A stretch of DNA of 51,000 nt from Mesostigma viride (lineage: Eukaryota > Streptophyta > Mesostigmatophyceae > Mesostigmatales > Mesostigmataceae): assembly GCA_009746045.1 (NCBI GenBank), contig RPFO01000104.1:1277155-1328154 (forward strand), in the 5' to 3' direction. Shown in pieces: positions 42,401 through 51,000 of the stretch. The notes under the pieces were generated by a model, which did no database searches, was not told the DNA's origin, and worked only from the letters and a program-made list of their open reading frames with translations. The position numbers and the translations under genes are program-made. Every line of letters starts with the position of its first letter. Position 1 is the first letter of the stretch.

Positions 42401-45400
42401 TTCCGTGAGCTCGCCTGTGATGTAGCTACAGCTGGCTATAATAAATGCTGTGATAGAATTGCTGCGTGTGGCGCCCCCCTCCGCTGGCAAGTCTATGCAT
42501 ATCGTTGCCAACCCGCTTCTAGCTGTCCGTTCGGTCACCTGTATAGCCTGGGGCACGCATACGCCGGCTGCACGAAAACAGGCTGTGACGCCAGCATCAG
42601 CGCCGGAGTCATGTTGCAGCAATAGCCATGTGGCCATGGGTTGTGTTGTGTGTCATGTTCAGTATCTGTCAGTTTGTCAGATTATGCGCAACTATGGAGT
42701 TGTTATGTGCTGGAATGGTAATACATTGAGGTAGTGGCAATCATCATGCTCAGAGTCTGTAGTTTTCTCCCCTCCCACGCTTGTCCATGTCAGGCCACAC
42801 GTTTCTCCCCGCCACCTCCTGCCTGCCCTCTCGACAGCGATGAAAATGGTGTATGCAAGGGGCGGGAAGTCGGTGCAATATCCCCGCTAAAAAATCAAAG
42901 AAAGAAAGCCGGTTTTCAATCAAGCCTCGACAATGAGCCGTGGAAACATTTTTCGCATCCCCTTCAATCATCGTACAATTCGTGGGCCCAACCTTCCTCC
43001 ACAGACACCAGCAATCGCCCATTTCCCCCCCTCTTTCTTCTCCCCTGCTTTCCCTGCTGCCCCCCCCCCCCTCCCCCCCTCCTTGGTGGCCGCTTCCCCC
43101 TGCCCCCCCCCCGGCTGCCACCCCCTTGTGTATGGGCCCTCCACCCCCTGCGGTCACTATCCCTTCCCCCCCCCCCGCCCCAGCGCATGCGGGCTGCTGC
43201 GTCCCGCTTGGTGGGGGAGCACGACTTCCGAAACTTCTGCAAGATGGACGCCGCCAACGTGCACAGCTATGGGCGCACGATCCACTCGTTCGATATCGTG
43301 CCGGTCTCCTGGTTCCCACGGTAGGGTCTAGGGTCTAGGGTCTACGGTCTAGGGTCTAGGGTCTAGGGTCTAGGGTCTAGGGTCTAGGGTCTAGGGTCTA
43401 GGGTCTAGGGTCTAGGGTCTAGGGTCTAGGGTCTACGGTCTAGGGTTCAGGGTGTAGGATTTCGGGTTTAGGGCTTAGGGGGCCGCCGTGGTGCCCCTGC
43501 CCCCTGCTTGTCTCGCTCGGATGGGTCCGCGGACGCTGGTCCGCGGAAGCTTGCTTTTGCTTGTTACGACCAAGGTGGCAACCTGGTTCGCATGCTCCCT
43601 GGCCATCTCGTTTGGTGTAGTCCCTCGGCATGCGGCGCCGCTGCCTGTCAGGCTAGTGATGGATCCTGCCAATGTGGGCCACCTGACTGAATTTGCGATA
43701 GTTGGCAAATGGCTGGATCATGTGTAGCGGATGCGTGGCTGCCTGGCTAGCTGGTGGTGAAATAGGATGCTCGGCAAGACGTGGGTATCGCATGGTAAAA
43801 CCAGGTAGAAATATACATTATGGAAATACTATAGTAGTAACATATTTCTGTTTCGTTATCTCCCTATTATCTAGACTGCCCCTTTTTACGCCACCCCGTC
43901 TTAGCCCCTGTGGAGGTATTGAGGGCTTCATACCACGTCGGCGTGCTCCAGCGTCCACTGCTCATTCTTGCGCCCTGTCCAGCACTCCATTTTCTAATGC
44001 TGCCTCCCCCTGCCACCCCCTTTATGCTGCTACTCTGCCACTTCCCTGTTATGCTGCCTTCCCCCTCCCCTTCCCCCCCCAATGCTGTCTGCCCCACACC
44101 ACCTTCTCCTTATGCTTTCCCTCCCCCCCCAGCTCCCTCTCCGGTGCAGGCTTCTTTGCGATGGACATCCTGGGCAGCGCGTTCCTCTGGCACCAAGTGC
44201 GCTGCATGGCCGCTGTGCTGTTCCTTGTGGGCGCCGGCAAGGAGCAACCAGAGGTAGGCGGATGGGCGATGAGTGATGGGGATGGGTGGGGTAACCAGCA
44301 TGGGGGAGCTGGGGGCGCATGGTAGCGAATCCAGCGCATCTGTGTCTATCTGTATTATCATCTGTTTCTGTGTTATTGTCTGCATCTGTTGTTTTATCCT
44401 GTATTCTTTTACGATAGCTATTCATTCATCCGCAGCCGTGTGGTGTCCTTGATGCGTTTCCGTGCGCCCCTCCCGTTCGTGCCACTCTGTCTGTGCCTCG
44501 CTGGACCCTCTTACCCTCCTTTCCCCCCCTTTTCCCCCTTCCTCCCCTCCCCCGCCCTCCCCCCTTTTCGCTCCACAGGTTGTAGATGCGCTGCTGGACA
44601 TCACCCGTACGCCGCGCAAGCCGCAGTATGAGCTGGCGCCCGCTGCGCCGCTGGTGCTCTTCTCCTGCAGCTTTGACGGGTTGCCGCTGGGCGCTGATGG
44701 CCAACGTGAGCAGTGCTGGCATGCGTGCTGACATATGCGCTGGCATGCGTGCTGGCATGCGTGCTGGCATGCGTGCTGGCATGCGTGCTGGCACAGGCGC
44801 TGCGGCTGATAGCTGCGCAATCTATATGCATGCTTTTCGGTTTGCTGCTTCTGCCAGGATAGGCAAAGGTGAGCCAGATACCCGCAGCACCTGATCCTTG
44901 CGTACTATTACCTGCCTTGCGATGTGCTCCGGGCATCCAGCATGCCGTGAACTGTCCTCCTGGCACCCCTGTTTTCACTCAGCTGCTTGTGTAGGTCTGT
45001 GGCGGATGATTGCGTCGTGATGATGTTCGGGTGAGGGTGGAAGGCTGTTTATGAGGGTGGAAGGTTGCCTTGGACATGGCATGTCACAGGCTGCCATGTC
45101 TCAGGTATGATCCACCTTCCGGTGACAGCTGGCCAAGGGCCATGCTCGGGCCATGTGGTGCTGCAAGTACGGGCCAGTATTTGCTTAGCCGCCGGCTGTC
45201 GGCATTGAGTTGTGGTGATGTGGCTTACAGCATGCATCAGCTGCTACGACTGTCCGGTTGGCAATCGGCATCATGGGCATGATGTCAGACATCCTAAATG
45301 TTCCGTCGCATCTTGAATGTGCCGTTACATCTTGAATGTGCCGTGAGGTGTGGCTTGCCGCGTGCATGCACCTGGATCGTTACCCATGAACCATGAATGT

Positions 45401-47721
45401 CAGAACCATGTGCGTGGAGCATGAACTGCGCTGCCATGTTGCCCTTGTTTTGACGCAGGCCGCGACACCCTGGCACCAACGACACCGCAGCGATACCCCC
45501 CCCCCACTATGATGCCATGCTTCCCTGGGGTGGGCACACTATACTTTTTGTACAGATCATAAACCAAAACCATTTCTGCTGTGCTGCAAGTGCGTGACTG
45601 CAGGTCGCAACAGAACGGCCCCAAAACTGCGACCCTACCCCCCCCATTTTGCTACTGTGCTGCCCTTGTGTGGTTGCAGGCCATGACCGCGTGGCCACCC
45701 AGGCCCTGCGCGCCACGCTGGTGGAGCAGCTGATCGGTTGCTGCGTGACGGGAGGCATGCTGCACCGGCTGCTGCCGCCCGACGGTGGGTAGTGTGGGAG
45801 ATGGGGGCGGGAGGGTGGCAGCGATGGGTGTATCGTGAGGGACGCGCATGTTGCAGGCGTGTAGTTATGTCACACGATGGGACCGAAGAGAAGGGATGAT
45901 GGCACGGAGGGCATGTTCTTGCTGGGAGGTTTGAAGCACGTTGTTTGCGGCATGGCGAGCAGCGCATGCATAACTGTATCCGTTGGAGGCAAGCTCTCGG
46001 CGTGAGCGTTGGTGGGGTGGGGTTGTGGTGGGGATGACACAGGGGGACTGGGCCGTTGAGTTTCCGACTGTGCAGGTGTGGCCGTGTGGGTGGGTCACCC
46101 AGCTAGCTGCATCATGGCAGCATGTCACGGAAAAAATTGCGCTAAACAGAGAAAGAATAGATGTTAAGAGGAAATTAGTTGCAGAAAGATTTTATGGCGG
46201 ACAACAGCCCCCCAACCCCCCCCCCCCAGGGTGAACCCACTTGCTTTCAACCACGCCTCTGTGGGTGACCCTGGCCCTGCGAGGAACCTGCCCGCATAAT
46301 CTGTAGTCACTATGGCACTGGTCAGCGGTCACTATGGCACTGGTCAGGGGTCACTATGGCTATGCTCACCATGGCACCGCTCGCTGTGGCACGCTCAACG
46401 TGATGGTCCTACCATATGCCATGTGCTGATGCAGGCTACGGTGAAGACCAAGCAACGGCTGCGTCGGAGGGGGAGGGGGCCCTGGACAGCAGACCGGCTG
46501 CATCCCCCCAGGTCAAAGGGCCCAAGTATGTGCCCCTGCTTAAGCGGCACACGGAAGGTGGGTGCCCGCTGGCATGGGTTAAAAGGTGCGTGTCGTTACT
46601 GGTTAGGGGGTATGGAACAAGGACAAGAGCACGGGGGGAAGTATGTGGGAATAGTATGTGGGAGGAAGTATGTGAGGAAGGGCAGGTCATGTGCTGCGGT
46701 GAATGGTTGGCCATTGTCAAGTGTTGCATTGACAAGGAGGCTTATTGTAATCTACGTAGACGGGGATAGACCGAGATCTACGTAGACCGCGACTGATCTA
46801 TGTAGACTGTAGAGTCTAGTAAGGTCATGAGTTTTCTTGTAGAGCGATGTCTTCTTAATTGGTGCACTCTGTTAATTTTTCTAACTAAGTTATGTACTTC
46901 ATTTGTTGTGCATGTTTGTCTCACGCACGGTCTTGTTGGTGGGTGTGCGTGGGCTTGGGCTTGGCCATGCAAGCATGCACGGGTGATGGGGGCTACGGGG
47001 GAAAAAGACGGGGAGGAGCAAGGGAAGAGGGGAAAGGGCCAAGGAGGGGACGGGTGGTGGGCAGATGGGTTGTGGGGGGGTAGGTCACTCAGCCTTTATT
47101 TTGTCTCCTTGAAAAGCTGGATGGTGGGTGCTTGATGGAAATCATCACATTTTACATGGGCCTGACATCACAGGGACCCTGTTGTTGCATTCCTGGGACA
47201 CGCCGCCAGGAGTAAACTGCTACGCACTGCGAGCCAAATTGAGTGGGGGATAGAAGCATTCATGGCAGATAGAAGCATAGACTTGTATGTGTTCCGCCGG
47301 TGGCATAAACGTGACCTGGAAGTGAACTCAGTCAAAAGCGCGTGCACTCTCTGAGTGATGAGTTGTACTGAGTTGCGTAGGTTGAAGGGAATGGGTGGGA
47401 GGTGGGAAGGCGGTGTAGGATGTGAAAGCTTTGTTTGACGTGGCTTTTTGTGGGGAAAGGCTTTGTTTGTATTGTGCTAGTGGCATCAAGGTTTTGTTGT
47501 GTATGTTATGCTAGAGACATCAGTTAATGTCAAGTTGCCAGCCACTTTGCTGGCCAGTAGCCTTGGATACAACACCGATAACAATTGCCACTGTTGGGTG
47601 CCTAACCCTAATCATCCTGCGCGGCCATTCTTGCCTCCTCTGCTGTGTGCTATCTGCAGAGTCATACGATGAAAGGCGGTTGAAGCTGGCATCAAAAGCG
47701 GTGCTTTGTCCGAGCCCCTGA
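36490..47721 (+). CDS. PUS3: tRNA pseudouridine(38/39) synthase, PUS3/DEG1 type
   Basis: Converts U38/U39 in the tRNA anticodon stem-loop to pseudouridine (TruA superfamily). Thirteen exons: 36,490-36,870; 37,076-37,148; 37,818-37,863; 38,554-38,664; 39,746-39,836; 41,402-41,642 (acceptor could be 41,411); 42,126-42,186; 43,184-43,320; 44,133-44,253; 44,579-44,705; 45,680-45,784; 46,435-46,557; 47,660-47,721. All are GT...AG and every junction keeps phase. Motifs in order are FDFSRYATRHIAMEVAYIGT, YHGFASQ, NYSRCGRTDRGVHAAGQ (catalytic Asp in RTD), NRALPADIRVIGWCPVPDDF, SCRTRRYKYFF, VGEHDFRNFCKMD, SAFLWHQVRCMAAVLFLVG, KPQYELA...PLVLF and KYVPLLKRH. The C-terminus SYDERRLKLA resembles plant PUS3. 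About 560 residues are covered. The N-terminus probably continues into the exons at 25.7-26.8 kb. Confidence 0.93.
37463..37615. repeat. 30-bp intronic minisatellite, five copies
   Basis: Unit GCGTAATGATGGTCTATCTA plus GTGGCATGGT, with ATGG/ACGG alternation, inside the PUS3 intron 37,149-37,817. Confidence 0.95.
38765..38995. repeat. G-run intronic repeat (GGGGGA)n
   Basis: G4-G9 runs separated by single A over 230 bp, in the PUS3 intron 38,665-39,745. On the transcript strand this offers dozens of G-quadruplex-capable runs. Confidence 0.95.
38996..39745. other. Remainder of PUS3 intron 4
   Basis: Unique intron sequence with no further gene. Overlapping ORFs on both strands (39,041-39,581) show no motif. 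Confidence 0.6.
40159..41015. repeat. 27-bp minisatellite with 107-bp higher-order unit
   Basis: About 32 monomers of the type ATGCTGTGCCCAAACACACA plus GGGGTGG. They are arranged as a repeating four-monomer block: GGGGTGG, GGGATGC, GGGGTGG, then GGGACG with TGCGCCC. The block (27+27+27+26 bp) recurs about six times between 40,255 and 40,900, with looser ends. It lies in the PUS3 intron 39,837-41,401. The CFGHSIHP/AQTHRG ORFs are artefacts. Confidence 0.95.
42028..42121. repeat. 13-bp pyrimidine minisatellite at a splice acceptor
   Basis: About seven units of TCTCTTTCCCCCC ending directly at CCCTCAG before the exon at 42,126. The repeat forms the polypyrimidine tract of this intron. Confidence 0.95.
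43321..43480. repeat. Telomere-like (TCTAGGG)n array at a splice donor
   Basis: About 17 heptamers TCTAGGG (two TCTACGG variants), grading into TTCAGGG, TTTAGGG and CTTAGGG by 43,480. It starts within the GTAGGG splice donor of the exon ending at 43,320. TTTAGGG is the plant/algal telomere repeat. Confidence 0.93.
44715..44800. repeat. 12-bp intronic repeat
   Basis: About six GCTGGCATGCGT units within the PUS3 intron 44,706-45,679. The unit contains the GCATGC palindrome. Confidence 0.9.
45285..45345. repeat. 20-bp intronic repeat, three copies
   Basis: ACATCTTGAATGTGCCGT-type units in tandem inside the same intron. Confidence 0.85.
46306..46380. repeat. 22-bp intronic repeat, three copies
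   Basis: TCACTATGGCACTGGTCAG units and shorter CATGGCAC echoes in the PUS3 intron 45,785-46,434. Confidence 0.85.
46558..47659. other. Last PUS3 intron (1.1 kb)
   Basis: Unique sequence with GATCTACGTAGAC-like repeated words at 46,749-46,810. No additional gene is recognised. ORFs at 46,827-47,135 have no motif. Confidence 0.6.
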
Positions 47722-48370
47722 GCGCACCTTGAGCTGCTACGAGCAGCGGCATGTGTCCACTTCCAAGGTCGTCAAAATATCAACTTGAGTTTCCACTGCC
47801 CTCCTGGATGCAAGTGGCATTTTGGCTCCGCCTAGCCCACAGCTGAGTCTATCTTGGATATGGTTAGTATCTTATTTCTTGCGTGTCATAAACCGGGGCA
47901 TGTCACAGAATAATGCGGCAGTCTCTAATAATATTTAATGAAGACAACAACCTGGGTGCGTATCATGCCCCTGAATACCGATCGGATTGCCTCATCGAAA
48001 TAAGTATAGTTAGGCTAAAAACACATGCCCTAATCACGGAAGATGTTTCCGACCCCACCGTCTAGGTTTTCCAGTCGCTCTTAGCGTTAGCCACCCATAA
48101 TTTCAGCGAACAAGGCTACACACTTCCATCTCCATTCAGGTGTCTATAGATGGTTGTCTCCTTGATAGATGGGGGCAATCGATTATGGGATAGCATAGGC
48201 ATTACAGCACTTGAAATGATATTAGCGCACAGCGTTCTAGTACCTTCAATTAGCTCTGGCACCTTGTAGCTATAGATCAGCTTGCGCCTTAGCCGACGTC
48301 TTGAGCCCACCTCACCGTTGTAGCATAAGCTATGCGTCAGCCTACCTATGGTATTGCATGGTTGTATTGC
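47722..48370. other. PUS3 3' flank and intergenic DNA
   Basis: No clear TGTAA polyadenylation signal was found within ~300 bp of the stop; AATAATA-like words lie at about 47,910-47,935. The minus-strand ORF 48,463-48,116 has no motif. A copy of the dispersed GGTTGTCTCCTTGATA motif lies at 48,152-48,167, and a 10-bp GCCACGAGCC-type repeat at 48,371-48,413. Confidence 0.5.
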
Positions 48371-48544
48371 ACCCACAAGCCACGAACCACAAGCCACGAG
48401 CCACGAGCCACGAGGTAGCCATGGCTGACGGCGGCGCTCATAACTTTCACGTTTGGGCACCAAATTCGGCTGTGAATATCACAATCGCTTCTTCTTTCTA
48501 AGACACACACGCTGATATAACTTTCCGAAGCTATTACGCAATAT

Positions 48545-49031
48545 ATGAAGAGCAAACGCTCCTCTACGCAACGCAGCCTTGAGGCTGCGCTCAGCCCTGA
48601 AAATACGTTCGCAGCTCCGGCTGCAGCTTCGCCCTCAGGTCCGGCAGGCAGCGGTGACAATAGTCGCGCACTTGTGGTCGCCCAGATCCCTCCCGGGCTT
48701 GCCAGCTCGCCCTCTGCATCGCCTGAACCCAAGCGCAGTCGCCCAGGCGAACCTAGCTGGTCTGAGCGCGACTTTGACGTCGACCGGTTATTTTCCACCT
48801 TTGACGTGGACAGACCCGGCTTTTTCGACATGCCATCCATCAATGATACTGGAGCTCGTGTTTTATGGGTCGTACGCCTCACTCCTTGACCTGTGCCAGC
48901 GCCTCCGCGACCGTTCTCGCCTCCGCAATGGAGTTGATGGCCGGTTTTCCCTCCGCCGACCTGACCACCTGCCTGGCTGGTCCCACCCGCGCCTTCAGCT
49001 CGCCGCCCTCTTTTCCATCCTTAAGGGTTAA
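48545..49031 (+). pseudogene. Gag-like first ORF of the LINE copy D, frameshifted
   Basis: Opens MKSKRSSTQRSLEAALSPEN, is Ala/Pro/Ser-rich with a basic PKRSRPGEPSW patch, and then RDFDVDRLFSTFDVDRPGFF. Near 48,860 the coding-like signal moves to the next frame (SYASLLDLCQRLRDRSRLRN ... GWSHPRLQLAALFSIL, stop at 49,029-49,031). The W-x-H-x-x-R-x-x-L-A ending is similar to the ORF at 2,793-3,257. It sits 12 bp upstream of ORF1 copy D, consistent with one element. The function is unknown; it is gag-like by position and composition only. Confidence 0.45.
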
Positions 49032-49042
49032 GCGCTCTGCCG

Positions 49043-49939
49043 ATGACCTCCGGGACCGGCCCCGCCTCCCCCTTGACCGAATCCACCTTCCTCCTCCACC
49101 TCCAAGAAGCCATCTCACAGCACGTGACTCCCCTCGCTGCAGATGCCATGGCAGCTGTGGGTCGCACGCTGGCTGCTGAGCTCCCCGCCATCTCCACCGC
49201 CACCTCCACCCTCCTCGCCTCCCCCCCCCCACACACACCGCCTCCACGGACTCCATCACCGCCCAGCTCCGAGACATCGACAAGCGCCTCCAAGACAACG
49301 CCATCGCCATCGAGTGCCTGCAAAACACCGCAGGCCTCACCGCCCAGGCGGTGAAGGACATTGCCGCCCAGCCATGCAGCCCGGCCCCGCTGGCCCCGCT
49401 GGCGATGCCCGGCCTCCCACCCAGACCTGGGCGGACACGCTTAAGCAACACACCACCTCCACCACCTCCGCAGTCGCAGCACAGCTCCAGCAGCAGACGC
49501 TTGACCTCCGTGAGGAGGCCGAGCTCGCCACTTGAGTGCAGCCTTAACGTCATCGTCAAGAACTTCGACATGGCGGAAGGTGATAACTCCTCGAAGCTTG
49601 CCCAGGCGTTTGAGAGCAAAATCCTTGATCACATGGGCCTCAGTGATGAAATCAAGCTGGAGGCACACCGCCTTCCCCGCTCGCGCGTTAACGGGCGGGG
49701 GCGCCTTCGCTTCTTCTCATCTTAATTTGAGAACCCGGCGGACAAGATTTTGTTTCTCAGATCGACGCCGCAAGCTGCTCGAGAAGACTTACTCTACCTT
49801 GGACGAGGACTTGACCCTGGCGCAGCAACAACGGCGACCGGAGCTATGGCCGACCTACCTCAAGCTCCGGCAGACCGCGGCGGGGAAGCCGGTGTACTGG
49901 AAGGGGGCGACCATCTATGTCGGCCACAAGCCCTGGTAA
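49043..49939 (+). pseudogene. LINE ORF1 (coiled coil + RNA-binding domain), copy D, multiply frameshifted
   Basis: Parts alignable to copy C appear in the same order but in changing frames. They are FLLHLQEAISQHVTPLAADA (frame 2), the coiled coil SITAQLRDIDKRLQDNAIAI (frame 1), TWADTLKQHTTSTTSAVAAQ (frame 3), ECSLNVIVKNFDMAE and AFESKILDHMGL...HRLPRS (frame 1), and KLLEKTYSTLDEDLTLAQQQ ... VYWKGATIYVGHKPW (frame 2, stop at 49,937). At least four frame changes show long decay. The LDEDLTLAQQ block and the W-K-G-A-x-I end are typical of transposase-22-type ORF1 proteins. Confidence 0.72.
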
Positions 49940-50401
49940 GCGACCCCCGCGGCCCCAGCACCTCCAGACACCCCAGCTTAGGGGAATATAGCAGTAGTAG
50001 TATAGAATAGTCAGGCCTAGCCACCGTGCCCAATTGCACATGTACGCCTATTATGGGCCCCCTACCAGCTGATGACTTAGCATTATTTAGCCATGTACAT
50101 GTGTGCCTATGATGTGCCATCACTGCCATGCACACCCCAGATGATGCCTAGCTTTATTTAGTTAGTGCTGTGCCCATGCAGAGAGCTACTCTCTGCTGAG
50201 TGCTAAGCCATGCCCTAGCCATTGTTTAGCCATGATGATCTTCCCCCCTATGTCTGTTGTGCCCCCTAGAGGTGCTGGAATACATAGTGGTGTGCAGGTG
50301 CACTTTGTGCACCCAGAGCAGGTGTAGTTTACACCCTACCATTGCAGGACGTAACCAAGAGTGTATCAAAAGCCATATTCCCCTTCTCAGGGATATGTGC
50401 T

Positions 50402-50426
50402 ACATTTACTCCCAATTGAGTTATGT
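50402..50426 (+). ncRNA. LINE 3'-terminal RNA hairpin (copy D)
   Basis: Outer stem ACAT/ATGT, two-base and one-base bulges, inner stem ACTCC/TGAGT with one closing C-T mismatch, loop CAAT. The tail starts three bases later. Confidence 0.6.
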
Positions 50427-50429
50427 TAC

Positions 50430-51000
50430 AATTCCATTCCATTCGATTCGATTCCATTCCATTCCATTCCATTCCATTCCATTCCATTCCATTCCATTCC
50501 ATTCCATTCCATTCCATTCCATTCCATTCCATTCCATTCCATTCCATTCCTTTCCATTCCATTCCATTCCATTCCATTCCATTCCATTCCATTCCATTCC
50601 ATTCCATTCCATTCCATTCCATTCCATTCCATTCCATTCCATTCCATTCCATTCCATTCCATTCCATTCCATTCCATTCCATTCCATTCCATTCCATTCC
50701 ATTCCATTCCATTCGATTCCATTCCATTCCATTCCATTCCATTCCATTCCATTCCATTCCATTCCATTCCATTCCATTCCATTCCATTCCATTCCATTCC
50801 ATTCCATTCCATTCCATTCCATTCCATTCCATTCCATTCCATTCCATTCCATTCCATTCCATTCCATTCCATTCCATTCCATTCCATTCCATTCCATTCC
50901 ATTCCATTCCATTCCATTCCATTCCATTCCATTCCATTCCATTCCATTCCATTCCATTCCATTCCATTCCATTCCATTCCATTCCATTCCATTCCATTCC
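50430..51000 (+). repeat. (ATTCC)n pentamer array
   Basis: About 114 units with a handful of single-base variants (ATTCG at the start, one TTTCC near 50,550, one ATTCG near 50,714), continuing past the window edge. The MEWNG ORFs on the minus strand are artefacts of a stop-free pentamer. Confidence 0.97.

Larger units (their letters stand above)
48540..51000 (+). mobile_element. ORF1-only LINE copy D with ATTCC tail
   Basis: Gag-like ORF, ORF1, ~460 bp of 3' UTR (49,940-50,401), hairpin, then an ATTCC tail running off the window. No ORF2/RT is present between ORF1 and the hairpin. The 3' UTR end (50,285-50,426) is the best match to the fragment at 1,621-1,765. The 5' boundary is approximate. 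Confidence 0.6.

Noticed and set aside
50329-50997. MEWNG-repeat ORFs on the minus strand
   Set aside because: Product of the ATTCC pentamer; three frames give the same peptide.

Overview
The window looks like nuclear DNA of a unicellular green alga (chlorophyte). I infer this from three things: genes with many short GC-rich exons joined by GT...AG introns, eukaryote-type products (PUS3 tRNA pseudouridine synthase, SETD9-like SET protein), and decayed LINE and Copia elements among very abundant micro- and minisatellites. No bacterial operon, rRNA, tRNA or CRISPR was recognised. The genus cannot be read from the sequence.

Layout. 1-2.6 kb: GGGA/GGGT repeats and a LINE 3' end. 2.8-4.0 kb: a gag-like ORF and a 152-bp satellite made of nested palindromes. 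5.0-6.6 kb: minisatellites. 7.0-7.5 kb: a field of GGTAACC/CCGGTAA palindromes. 7.5-9.75 kb: a frameshifted Copia-type protease-RT-RNase H relic with no integrase. 11.5-11.9 kb: an intronless UPF0060 (YnfA-type) membrane protein gene. 13.2-16.8 kb: three LINE remnants (ORF2 end, ORF1 copy, RT tail). 17.66-20.99 kb, minus strand: a SETD9-like gene with a GA/GGGA-filled intron. 22.5-23.05 kb: an AT-richer, frameshifted, bacterial-looking ankyrin-like fragment. 23.6-24.8 kb: a CCCTGTG array. 25.7-47.7 kb, plus strand: a PUS3 gene with 13 phase-consistent exons, probably preceded by two more. An 8.6-kb 52-bp minisatellite sits in the large intron that would join the two parts. Most later introns carry their own private tandem repeat. 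48.5-51 kb: another decayed LINE ORF1 copy ending in a long ATTCC array.

The most interesting signal is at the retroelement 3' ends. Four loci (1.74, 13.6, 15.7 and 50.4 kb) share a two-stem hairpin directly before a different short-repeat tail. Both stems change sequence between copies by compensating substitutions, as expected for a conserved RNA structure that a LINE reverse transcriptase recognises. One of these 3' ends follows an ORF2 remnant. Two follow ORF1 with no ORF2, so the window may hold an algal equivalent of half-LINE (HAL1-type) elements.
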